64,000 nucleotides of DNA from Glycocaulis sp050485565. Lineage in GTDB: Bacteria > Pseudomonadota > Alphaproteobacteria > Caulobacterales > Maricaulaceae. Of this stretch, positions 45,486 through 52,979 are shown piece by piece (positions within the stretch are counted from its first letter, which is position 1; each line of letters opens with the position of its first letter). Made by a program: the position numbers and the translations under genes. The notes under the pieces were generated by a model. It did not search any database, was not told the origin of the DNA, and saw only the letters and a program-made list of their open reading frames with translations. The stretch lies in the NCBI RefSeq assembly GCF_050485565.1, contig NZ_JBJHBQ010000005.1, positions 155,426 through 219,425 on the forward strand, read 5' to 3'.

Positions 45486-46133
45486 TCAACTCTCTCCTGC
45501 CGGGCCGTCCGGCATTTGCGGTCCAACCGGCCGGAACCCGCCCAGTTTTCCCATCAGCACGCCAAACGCCGCCGCCTCCGGTCCCGGTGATAGCACCAGG
45601 TGCACAACGCCGGAGCGTCCCAGTGCCGCGCCAAGTTCCGCAGCACTGAAACACATCACCACAGGCACGTCCGGCGCCGCACGATGCGCCAGCTGGTCCA
45701 GCTTGCGCCGCCCGTCCGCCGCGCCGTCACTGGCCTCGATGCGCCAGGCCGGCGAAGGCGATGCCGTGATGGCACCTCTGGCACCATCATACCCCATTGC
45801 GAGCCGTCCTGCGCGCCTGGCGAGACCCAAAATTGACAGCGCGCGTGCAGCCAGCTGTCTTTCGATCTCGTCTGCCAGCCCGTCAGGCACCGTCACCGGC
45901 CCTTCAAACGCCCGCTGGAACGCCTTGCGCCGGATCGCGATGGCAACCGCTTCCCGGCTGGCACTGATCCAGGCACCGCGTCCGGGCAGTTTCGCCGCGA
46001 TGTCCGGCACGATCACGCCGTCCGGACCGGCCACCACGCGGATCAGGCTCGCTTCGTGAGCGGTCTCACCGCTCGCGATACAGCGCCGTGTCCGGGGCGT
46101 CTTCACGCGCGATTCCCGTGCGCCTCGGCTCAC
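45486..46133 (-). CDS. YlxR (DUF448)-L7Ae-like RNA-binding fusion protein
   Basis: 215 aa. The N-terminal YlxR domain (TRRCIASGETAHEASLIRVVAGPDGVIVPD, GRGAWISASREAVAIAIRRKAFQRAF) is joined to a C-terminal L7Ae-like domain (ALSILGLARRAGRLAMGYD ... VPVVMCFSAAELGAALGR), the arrangement common in alphaproteobacteria. It probably binds structured RNA during transcription or ribosome assembly. The start overlaps the nusA stop by 4 bases (ATGA). Confidence 0.88.
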   Translation of the reverse strand: MSRGARESRVKTPRTRRCIASGETAHEASLIRVVAGPDGVIVPDIAAKLPGRGAWISASREAVAIAIRRKAFQRAFEGPVTVPDGLADEIERQLAARALSILGLARRAGRLAMGYDGARGAITASPSPAWRIEASDGAADGRRKLDQLAHRAAPDVPVVMCFSAAELGAALGRSGVVHLVLSPGPEAAAFGVLMGKLGGFRPVGPQMPDGPAGES

Positions 46134-47878
46134 TTTGTCTCGTCTTCCTCCGCCGTCTCAGCGTCCTCACCGGCATTGATGAGGGTTTCAAGGTCCACAC
46201 CCAGACGTTCTGCTTCGGCCTCAAGCGCGGCAAGGTCAAACTCGCCATCCTCGGCCAGCGCCTCCTCGACGGCTTCCTCGACAGCCTCCGCATCAGCTTC
46301 GTCAGCCTCTTCAACCGGCAGATCCTCTTCGGAAATCCACCCGGCCGCGACGCGTGCCTTCATGATCATGCGCTCGGCCTCAGCCGCATCGATATCGAAC
46401 CCGTCAAGAATGCCCGGCTCGCGCACACGCTCACCGTCACGGGTCTCATACCAGCCGCGCAGGTCGTCCGGCGTCATGCCGGCCAGATCGTCGACCGTGA
46501 ACACCTCGTTCTCGCCGAACTTCACCGCCATCGGCAGGGTGACGCCCTCGATGGCGAGGACATCATCCTCGACGCCCAGCTCCTTGCGGCGAGCATCCTG
46601 CTCGGCAGCCTGCTTGTCGAGATATTCGCGGGCGCGGGTCTGGATTTCCTCGGCCGTCTCGTCATCAAAGCCTTCGATGACGGCAATTTCGTCCAGCTCG
46701 ACAAAGGCGAGGTCTTCCACATCGGTGAAGCCCTCTGTTGCCAGAAGCTGGGCAATGACCTCGTCCACATCAAGGGCTTCCATGAAGATCGCCGTGCGCT
46801 CGGCAAACTCTTTCTGGCGGCGCTCGCTCTCTTCAACCTCGGTCAGGATATCGATCGACCAGCCGGTCAGCTGGCTGGCGAGGCGCACATTCTGACCCCG
46901 GCGGCCAATGGCCAGCGAGAGCTGGTCATCAGGCACCACCACTTCGATGCGCTGGTTTTCCTCGTCCAGCACCACCTTGGCCACTTCCGCCGGCTGCAGC
47001 GCGTTGACGATGAAGGTCGCGGGATCGGGATTCCACGGAATGATGTCGATCTTCTCGCCCGCCAGCTCGTTGACGACCGCCTGCACGCGGCTGCCGCGCA
47101 TGCCGACGCACGCGCCCACCGGGTCGATGGAGCTGTCATTGGAAATGACGGCAATCTTGGCGCGGCTGCCCGGATCACGGGCCACACGCGGAATTTCGAT
47201 AATGCCTTCATAGACTTCCGGCACTTCCTGCGCGAACAGGGCGGCCATGAAGTCCGGGTGCGCACGCGACAGGAAAATCTGGGGCCCGCGCACTTCGGTG
47301 CGCACATCGTAGATATAGGCGCGCACGCGGTCATTGGGCTGCAGGGCTTCGCGCGGGATGGCGTCATTGCGGCGGATAATGCCCTCGGCCTTGCCCAGAT
47401 CGATAATGGCATTGCCGTATTCGACGCGCTTGACGATGCCGTTGATGATCTCGCCGATACGGTCCTTGTATTCCTCGTACTGGCGCTCGCGTTCAGCTTC
47501 GCGCACTTTCTGCGTGATCACCTGCTTGGCGGTCTGCGAAGCGACACGGCCAAACTCGATCGGCGGCAGCTCTTCCTCGAACACGGTGCCGATCTCGGCA
47601 TTGGGGTCCATGGTCTTGGCTTCTTCCAAGCTGATCTCCTGGGAGTCGTTCTCGACCTCCTCGACCACGGTGGTGTGGCGCGTCAGCTTCATCTCGCCGG
47701 TCTTGGGATGAATCGAGCAGCGTATGTCCAGCTCGCTGCCATAGCGCGAGCGCGCCGCTTTCTGGATCGCCTCCTCGATGGCGGCGAGCACCAGCGGCTC
47801 GTCAATCATCTTCTCCTGCGCAACCGCGCGGGCAATCTGCAGAAGTTCCAGCCTGTTGGCGCTGACCCCGATGGCCAT
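46130..47878 (-). CDS. nusA: Transcription termination/antitermination factor NusA
   Basis: 582 aa. Order: N-terminal RNA polymerase-binding domain (1-125), S1 domain (about 135-200, IINGIVKRVEYGNAIIDLG), two KH domains (about 235-345, SIDPVGACVGMRGSRVQAVVNEL and RIEVVVPDDQLSLAIGRRGQNVRLA), then two acidic repeat-type helices (LATEGFTDVEDLAFVELDEIAVIEGF) and a very acidic C-terminal tail. Its position in rimP-nusA-infB is classical; NusA often regulates this operon through its leader. Confidence 0.97.
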   Translation of the reverse strand: MAIGVSANRLELLQIARAVAQEKMIDEPLVLAAIEEAIQKAARSRYGSELDIRCSIHPKTGEMKLTRHTTVVEEVENDSQEISLEEAKTMDPNAEIGTVFEEELPPIEFGRVASQTAKQVITQKVREAERERQYEEYKDRIGEIINGIVKRVEYGNAIIDLGKAEGIIRRNDAIPREALQPNDRVRAYIYDVRTEVRGPQIFLSRAHPDFMAALFAQEVPEVYEGIIEIPRVARDPGSRAKIAVISNDSSIDPVGACVGMRGSRVQAVVNELAGEKIDIIPWNPDPATFIVNALQPAEVAKVVLDEENQRIEVVVPDDQLSLAIGRRGQNVRLASQLTGWSIDILTEVEESERRQKEFAERTAIFMEALDVDEVIAQLLATEGFTDVEDLAFVELDEIAVIEGFDDETAEEIQTRAREYLDKQAAEQDARRKELGVEDDVLAIEGVTLPMAVKFGENEVFTVDDLAGMTPDDLRGWYETRDGERVREPGILDGFDIDAAEAERMIMKARVAAGWISEEDLPVEEADEADAEAVEEAVEEALAEDGEFDLAALEAEAERLGVDLETLINAGEDAETAEEDETK

Positions 47879-47891
47879 GATGAGTATCCTG

Positions 47892-48476
47892 TTATCTGTT
47901 GGTCTTTGAAGTTTTGTCGGTTTGGGTGTCGTCGTTCACGGTTTTGGCCCCGTCCGTCCAGACCGGGGCTTCCCCGCCGCGCCCTTTGAGGCTCTCGGCG
48001 ATCAGCGCATCGGTCAGCACAAGGCGGGCCTCGGCAATCCATTCAAACGGCAGCATGGCCGTCTCGTCCTCGCCCTCGAGGTCGATCAGCACGTTCTCGC
48101 CCTCAATCCCGGCCAGAATGCCGCGGAAGCGCTTGCGGTTCTCCACCAGCCGGTCGAGTTCGATCTTCGCTTCAAACCCGTCCCAGCGTTCAAAATGGGC
48201 GAGCATGGTCAGCGGGCGGTCAATGCCGGGCGAGGAAACTTCCAGCACATATTCGCCTGAAATCGGATCGTTCGTTTCAAACACTTCGGACAGGGCGCGC
48301 GACAGCTTTGCGCAATCTTCCACATCCATCGTGCCATCGGCCTTCTCGGCCATGATCTGCACGGTCTGGCGCTTGCCTGACAGCACGCGGATGCGCACGA
48401 TCTCATAGCCCATCGCGTCAGCGACCGGGTCCGCGAGCGCGGCAATGATCTCGTCCTGGCGGTTGCGTGTTCTCAA
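47892..48476 (-). CDS. rimP: Ribosome maturation factor RimP
   Basis: 30S assembly factor, about 194 aa. Family blocks GYEIVRIRVLSGKRQTVQIM, DVEDCAKLSRALSEVFE and YVLEVSSPGIDRPL are clear. The start is best placed at TTG 48476, with CGGAG 6 bases upstream; the frame is open to 48563 but would then translate through the leader hairpin. The C-terminal 40 residues are polar and unconserved. It ends 13 bases before nusA. Confidence 0.93.
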   Translation of the reverse strand: MRTRNRQDEIIAALADPVADAMGYEIVRIRVLSGKRQTVQIMAEKADGTMDVEDCAKLSRALSEVFETNDPISGEYVLEVSSPGIDRPLTMLAHFERWDGFEAKIELDRLVENRKRFRGILAGIEGENVLIDLEGEDETAMLPFEWIAEARLVLTDALIAESLKGRGGEAPVWTDGAKTVNDDTQTDKTSKTNR

Positions 48477-48514
48477 AACGGCTCCGGGGCGGCAAACTGG
48501 CCGAAAAGGCAATG

Positions 48515-48561
48515 AAAAAGGCGGCCCCCGATGAGAGCCGCCCGATAGTGCCATCCGGCAC
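48515..48561 (-). promoter_or_regulatory. rimP leader with intrinsic-terminator-like hairpin (putative attenuator)
   Basis: Read on the minus strand: a GTGCC-GGAT-GGCAC hairpin (48561-48548), then a GGCGGC/GCCGCC stem (48542-48537 with 48525-48520) followed at once by five T (48519-48515), 38 bases before the rimP start. An intrinsic terminator placed inside the leader of rimP-nusA-infB fits the rimP leader attenuator described for alphaproteobacteria. The region 48477-48665 is otherwise empty and separates rimP from the divergent thpR. Confidence 0.7.
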
Positions 48562-48665
48562 ATCGAACCTGATGGGCGCGCTTATACGCCTGTGGCGCGC
48601 CAAATGCAATGGGGATGGGCGGCAGCCCTTGACCCCTGCCCCCGCTGCGTGGCGCATTTGCTGCC

Positions 48666-49208
48666 ATGGCCCTTCGTGTCTTTGCCGCCCTGCCCATACC
48701 TGACGAGATCGCCGAGCGGGTGAGCCCGCTCCTCAAAGGCGTGCCGGGCGCGAAATGGCGTCCGGAGGAAAACTTCCACATCACCCTCGCCTTCTATGGC
48801 GAGTGGCCAGAGGACGTAATCGCCGAGCTCGATCACGAGCTGTCCCTCATACGCATTGCTCCGTTCGAGCTGCGCCTGAAAGGCACCGGGCATTTCGGCA
48901 AGGCCAGCCCCACCCAGCTCTGGCTGGGGGTGGAGGGCGGCGAGCCGCTCGAACGCCTCGCCCGCCAGTGTCACCGCGCGGGGATGAAGGCCGGCATGGA
49001 GATGGGAAAGCGCAATTACACGCCGCACCTGACGGTGGCGTACCTGAACATGGCCGAGATCGCGCGCGTGCAGAGATTTGAAGAGCGGCTCAATTTGTGG
49101 AAGTCGGAACCCTTCCTGGCCGACCGCTTCCACCTCTATTCCAGCCATGCGCGCGGGCGCGGACCCAACGCCTATGAGATCGAGGCGGAATATCCGCTGG
49201 AGGGGTGA
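48666..49208 (+). CDS. thpR: RNA 2',3'-cyclic phosphodiesterase (2'-5' RNA ligase family)
   Basis: 180 aa protein of the 2H phosphoesterase family. The two catalytic HxT motifs are HITLAFYGEW near residue 40 and HLTVAYLNM near 120, at the usual spacing. It opens cyclic phosphates or cyclic tRNA ends; the physiological role is unclear. Divergent from rimP. Confidence 0.93.
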   Translation: MALRVFAALPIPDEIAERVSPLLKGVPGAKWRPEENFHITLAFYGEWPEDVIAELDHELSLIRIAPFELRLKGTGHFGKASPTQLWLGVEGGEPLERLARQCHRAGMKAGMEMGKRNYTPHLTVAYLNMAEIARVQRFEERLNLWKSEPFLADRFHLYSSHARGRGPNAYEIEAEYPLEG

Positions 49209-49214
49209 GGCCCC

Positions 49215-49652
49215 CTAACCTGCCAGCTTTTCCAGCGCCTTGCGCCAGCTATCGGGCAGAGAGACCGGGCGGCGGGTTTTGCGGTCCACATAGACATGGG
49301 TGAAATGGCCCTCGGCGATGGCCTCCTCCCCGCCCTCGTGGAAAATCGCGATCTCGTAGCGCACCGAGGAATTGCCCAGCCGCCCCACGCGTATGCCCGC
49401 CTCCAGCCGGTCGGGGAAGGCCGCCGGCGCGTGATAGCGGCAGCCGGTTTCGACCACGAGGCCGATGGGATCGCCAGCGGCAATGTCCAGCAATCCTGCC
49501 TTCACCAGCCAGCGGTTCACCGCCGTGTCGAAATAGGCGTAATAGGTGACATTGTTGATGTGGCCGTAGACATCGTTATCGGCCCAGCGCGTCTCGATAC
49601 GCTCAAACGCGGCATAGTCAGGCCGCCGGGCCGGTGGTTCGCGCCCGCTCAC
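49215..49652 (-). CDS. Acyl-CoA thioesterase, 4HBT hot-dog family
   Basis: 145 aa hot-dog fold protein. The 4-hydroxybenzoyl-CoA thioesterase pattern is WADNDVYGHINNVTYYAYFDTAVNRWL with the catalytic Asp, followed by VETGCRYHAPAAFPDRLEAGIRVGRLG. The chain-length preference is unknown. Its start overlaps the stop of the iron alcohol dehydrogenase gene region by 4 bases (the dehydrogenase lies upstream in the sense of chromosome coordinates but transcribes toward it from 50788), so the two are arranged tandemly with the dehydrogenase gene downstream end at 49649. Confidence 0.88.
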   Translation of the reverse strand: MSGREPPARRPDYAAFERIETRWADNDVYGHINNVTYYAYFDTAVNRWLVKAGLLDIAAGDPIGLVVETGCRYHAPAAFPDRLEAGIRVGRLGNSSVRYEIAIFHEGGEEAIAEGHFTHVYVDRKTRRPVSLPDSWRKALEKLAG

Positions 49653-50788
49653 AGGATTTCCTCATACATGGCAACGATATCGCCATAGGCCATGGGCCGG
49701 GGATTATTGGGCAGGAGGCGGTCATTGGCCGCCACATCCTCGGCCATGGCCGGAATATCATTATGGCTGATACCCAGCTGGGAGAGGCGGCGCTCAATTC
49801 CTACTGCATCGGCGATACGCTCCATCTCGGAGATCAGCCCGGCAGAGCTGGCCTGCAAGCCGATATGGCCCGCGATTTCGGCATAGAGATTTTCAGCCGC
49901 GCTGGCGTTGAAGCGCAGAACGGGCGGCAGGACGACCGAGTTGGAAAGCCCGTGCGGCACATGGAACATGCCGCCCAGCGGATAGGCCATGGCATGCACG
50001 CCGCCGACGGGCGAGTTGGAAAACGCCTGCCCCGCCAGCATGGCACCCAGCAGCATGCCCGCCCTTGCCTCGCGGTCTGATCCGTCCTTGCACACCCGTT
50101 CCAGATTGGCATGGAGCATTTTCAGGGCCGCCAGCGCCAGCGCATCGGAGACCGGATTCTTGAAGCGCTTGCCGGTAAAGGCTTCGATGGCGTGCACCAT
50201 GGCATCAATGCCGGTCGCCGCTGTGATATGCTTTGGAAGCCCCAGCGTCAGATCGGCGTCCAGCGCCGCCATGTCCGCGTAAAGCGGCGCAGCGGCAATA
50301 CCGCGCTTGGATGTCGCCCCCGTCGTGATGACAGCCACGCTCGTCACCTCCGAGCCGGTACCGGCCGTGGTGGGGATGAGGATAAGCGGCAGGCGCGGGC
50401 CCTTCACACGGTCCATGCCATACATGTCGGAAAGCGGCTGGTCTGAACCCAGCAGCAGCGCGACCACCTTGGCGGTGTCCATCGGACTGCCCCCGCCAAA
50501 GCCGATCACGGCCTCGGCTCCGAACTCGCGTCCCTCGGCCACGGCTTCTTCGATGACGCTTTCAGGCGGATCGGCCACCACCTTGTCATAGACATGCACC
50601 TGAAAGCCGTCGGCTTTGAGACCCTCCAGCGCGCCATTGAGCAGGCCGAGCCCCATCACACCCTTGTCGGTGATGACCAGCAGGCGCTTAGCACCTTTCA
50701 GGGCAGGCGCGGCATGGCGCGCCAGCTCAGATGCTGCGCCGGGCGCGGAAACGATGTGGGGAACAGTTCTGAACTGGAAAGGAGTCAT
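49649..50788 (-). CDS. Iron-containing alcohol dehydrogenase
   Basis: 379 aa group III dehydrogenase. NAD-binding GFGGGSPMDTAKVVALLLG near residue 98 and PTTAGTGSEVT near 140; metal-binding DADLTLGLPKHITAATGIDAMVHAIEAF with the Asp and first His, and the two later histidines in GVHAMAYPLGGMFHVPHGLSN near 270. Substrate unknown (alcohols, lactaldehyde or hydroxy acids). Transcribed first, with its stop overlapping the start of the 4HBT thioesterase gene by 4 bases, so the pair is translationally coupled. Confidence 0.93.
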   Translation of the reverse strand: MTPFQFRTVPHIVSAPGAASELARHAAPALKGAKRLLVITDKGVMGLGLLNGALEGLKADGFQVHVYDKVVADPPESVIEEAVAEGREFGAEAVIGFGGGSPMDTAKVVALLLGSDQPLSDMYGMDRVKGPRLPLILIPTTAGTGSEVTSVAVITTGATSKRGIAAAPLYADMAALDADLTLGLPKHITAATGIDAMVHAIEAFTGKRFKNPVSDALALAALKMLHANLERVCKDGSDREARAGMLLGAMLAGQAFSNSPVGGVHAMAYPLGGMFHVPHGLSNSVVLPPVLRFNASAAENLYAEIAGHIGLQASSAGLISEMERIADAVGIERRLSQLGISHNDIPAMAEDVAANDRLLPNNPRPMAYGDIVAMYEEIL

Positions 50789-50882
50789 GGCGCGGCCCTG
50801 ATGCTGAACGGTGCGAGTTCAGCAAGGCTGGCCGCTTGCGGCGTCCAGTTCAAGTAGAAGGTTAAGCTGCGCCGGGGCTGGC

Positions 50883-51155
50883 TCAGGCCACGCCGATACG
50901 CGGCGGGCCGCCATGGGCGGCTTCTGAAGGCCCGAACGCCCGGTCCAGAAGATGGGTGGAGTCCTGCGCCAGCTCGATCGCTGCCGACAGATGCTCCAGT
51001 ATCTTCATGTTATTGCCCATGACGTGCAGGGCTTCGGGACGCGTGTCTTCGGAGATTTTCGTCGAGCGCGCCAGCACTTCGGCCCGCAGCTGGATGAGGA
51101 TATCCTCAAGCTTGCGGCCGCCGGGATTGGTATCGGATACGAGAAAGCGGGTCAT
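50883..51155 (-). CDS. Small conserved-looking hypothetical protein
   Basis: 90 aa, soluble, helical. The start at 51155 has AAAGGAGG 9 bases upstream, a very good ribosome site, so the 228-codon open frame reaching 51569 is not used. The sequence contains DTNPGGRKLEDILIQLRAEV and ALHVMGNNMKILEHL; I do not recognise a named family. Divergent from the pterin dehydratase gene. Confidence 0.7.
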   Translation of the reverse strand: MTRFLVSDTNPGGRKLEDILIQLRAEVLARSTKISEDTRPEALHVMGNNMKILEHLSAAIELAQDSTHLLDRAFGPSEAAHGGPPRIGVA

Positions 51156-51239
51156 TTCCGCCGCCTCCTTTCTTGTTACACCGGAACCGACTATGCCAGC
51201 GATGAGTCTTTTTTCGGTAAACAGCATAGGAGCGATGAT

Positions 51240-51530
51240 ATGGCCCCGCAAAAGATCGGCGCGGACGCCGCCCTGAAACAGCTTGATGGCTGGACCAGGG
51301 CTGACGGCACGCGCGACGCCATTACCCGCACGCTGAAATTTGATGATTTCAACGCCGCCTTCGGGTTTATGACGCGCGTGGCGCTGAAAGCCGACAAGAT
51401 GGACCATCACCCTGAATGGTTCAATGTTTACAATAAGGTGGAGATTATTCTGACCACGCATGACTGCGATGGCGTCAGCGCCCTCGACGTGGAGATGGCC
51501 CGGTTCATCAACGCCGCTGCTGGTGCCTGA
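51240..51530 (+). CDS. Pterin-4a-carbinolamine dehydratase
   Basis: 96 aa, the usual length. The family core is FGFMTRVALKADKMDHHPEW followed by FNVYNKVEIILTTHDCDGVS, with the catalytic histidines in DHHPEW and THD. It regenerates tetrahydropterin after phenylalanine hydroxylase; no hydroxylase gene is near, so another role (molybdopterin salvage or DCoH-like) is possible. ATG at 51240 with GGAG 9 bases before. Confidence 0.93.
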   Translation: MAPQKIGADAALKQLDGWTRADGTRDAITRTLKFDDFNAAFGFMTRVALKADKMDHHPEWFNVYNKVEIILTTHDCDGVSALDVEMARFINAAAGA

Positions 51531-51549
51531 ACCGGACTTTGCCGCGAAC

Positions 51550-51975
51550 CTATGGCTCGTGCAGCGCAATCGCGCGGATCAGGACCTGGGCACCCCGCGT
51601 GCCGAGCGTCCTGTCGGTCGATTGCTGCAACAAGCGCGTAATCCTGACAAAATCAGGTACATCGCCGGCCCGGTATCCCAGCCCCCCATAGCTGGTCAGC
51701 ACAGTGGTATAGCCGTCGCGCAGCCGCAACATGCTGTCGCGCGCCTGCTCGCGAAGCGCCTCGTCGGGGATATCCAGCGAGAACTGGACCTCCAGCACAC
51801 CGCCAACATAGCCGCCCGCCCGCACCGAGGCCGATACCGGCTCCATGCGCACATAGCTTGGCGATGTGGACAAAACCCGGTCCGACGGCCCGGAGTGCGC
51901 TTCGGACTCGTCCGCTGGCGGGCCTGACAGGGCAAGGGCGGCAGACGCCAGAATGAGGGCAAGGAGCTGTTCCAT
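51550..51975 (-). CDS. Exported hypothetical protein, FliL-like pattern
   Basis: 141 aa with a signal peptide or anchor (MEQLLALILASAALALSG). The mature part, VLEVQFSLDIPDEALREQAR then MLRLRDGYTTVLTSYGG and LLQQSTDRTLGTRGAQVLIR, resembles the C-terminal domain of FliL and related alphaproteobacterial exported proteins: a strand, a helix, a LRD motif and a final helix/strand. No flagellar genes are near, so the similarity may be only structural. Confidence 0.6.
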   Translation of the reverse strand: MEQLLALILASAALALSGPPADESEAHSGPSDRVLSTSPSYVRMEPVSASVRAGGYVGGVLEVQFSLDIPDEALREQARDSMLRLRDGYTTVLTSYGGLGYRAGDVPDFVRITRLLQQSTDRTLGTRGAQVLIRAIALHEP

Positions 51976-52025
51976 GCCCGTCAGCTTACCGGCAAGCGGG
52001 TAAACAAGCGGTTGGCGAGGCGTGG

Positions 52026-52880
52026 CTAGAAATCAGCGCTGAGGCGCGACAGGGACGGATCAAGCATGACGGCCTGCCGGTAATAGCCGCGCGCGGAAGC
52101 AATCTCGCCCGAAGCCCGGCTGGCATAGGCCAGTGACACAAGGATGCTGGCATTGTCCGGCGCGCCGCGATGCGCGCGTTCCAGCGCATGGGCCGCAGAA
52201 TGGTGCATGCCCAGCGCTGTCATGACCTGGCCCTGCTCATACCGGCGCCATGGCGAGTCTTCGGCCGCGATCGCCCGGTCGATATGGGACAGCGCTTCAC
52301 GATTGCGCCCCGCCCGGCGGGCATGGCTTGCCTGCTCGTCATGCCAGATGGCGGCAAATTGCGGTGTCAGCGCACCGGGGCTAAGGCCGGCCAGCTCTGT
52401 CTGCGCCGCGCCATGCTCTCCGGCAAGGCGTGCGCCGCGCGCTGCCATCAGCCGGTCCTGTGGAGCGCCCGATAGCATCGCCGCATCCCGCCAGGCATGC
52501 CGCGTCCCGCTCCAGTCACCGGCCGCTTCGGCGCGATAGGCATAGCTGCGCAGGGCGAAAAGCTGTTCTTCGACGCTCAGCGTGTGGCGCTCGGCCAGCA
52601 CGGCCTGCAGAGCCGTCACCGCACGGTCATTATCGCCAATATCAATTGCGCAGGTTGCCGCCGCCAGCCAGTCGTGCGCATCCCCGCTGGTGCGGGCCAG
52701 TTCCACAAAGGCGCTATGGGCGGCCCGGCACTGACCCTCTGCTGCCAGCGCATAGGCGCGCTCGCGCAAGGCATAATCCTCGGCGACCTGCCCCGATACG
52801 CTCAGGCCAGCAGCCACCAGCACCGCGCCAAACGCGGTCTTGATAACACTGCCAGCGTGAATGGAAGCGAGAAGCGCCAC
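52026..52880 (-). CDS. Exported TPR protein, paralogue of the adjacent NfrA-like N-terminus
   Basis: 284 aa from GTG 52880, with a hydrophobic N-terminus (TAFGAVLVAAGLSVSG). The rest is helical TPR-type repeats. It is clearly related to residues about 45-310 of the NfrA-like protein encoded 99 bases upstream: AEAAGDWSGTRHAWRDAAML, DRLMAARGARLAGEHGAA and ALERAHRGAPDNASILVSLAYA each have a near match there. It lacks the C-terminal beta-barrel part. Probably a periplasmic scaffold of the same export system, formed by duplication. Confidence 0.75.
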   Translation of the reverse strand: MALLASIHAGSVIKTAFGAVLVAAGLSVSGQVAEDYALRERAYALAAEGQCRAAHSAFVELARTSGDAHDWLAAATCAIDIGDNDRAVTALQAVLAERHTLSVEEQLFALRSYAYRAEAAGDWSGTRHAWRDAAMLSGAPQDRLMAARGARLAGEHGAAQTELAGLSPGALTPQFAAIWHDEQASHARRAGRNREALSHIDRAIAAEDSPWRRYEQGQVMTALGMHHSAAHALERAHRGAPDNASILVSLAYASRASGEIASARGYYRQAVMLDPSLSRLSADF

Positions 52881-52979
52881 GTCCTGCCTCTGGCCTTAAC
52901 CCTAAGACGGCAAGGTTTATACGCCTGCTGGCGCTTGTCTTCCAGAGAAATCGAAGCGGAATGCACAAATCATGAACTG

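Noticed and set aside
43659..45590. 643-codon plus-strand open frame
   Set aside because: Antisense of infB and its upstream region; no family pattern.
46088..47989. 633-codon plus-strand open frame
   Set aside because: Antisense of nusA, which is unmistakable.
50883..51569. Full 228-codon minus-strand frame
   Set aside because: Its first half is antisense of the pterin dehydratase gene; the real gene starts at 51155 with a strong ribosome site.
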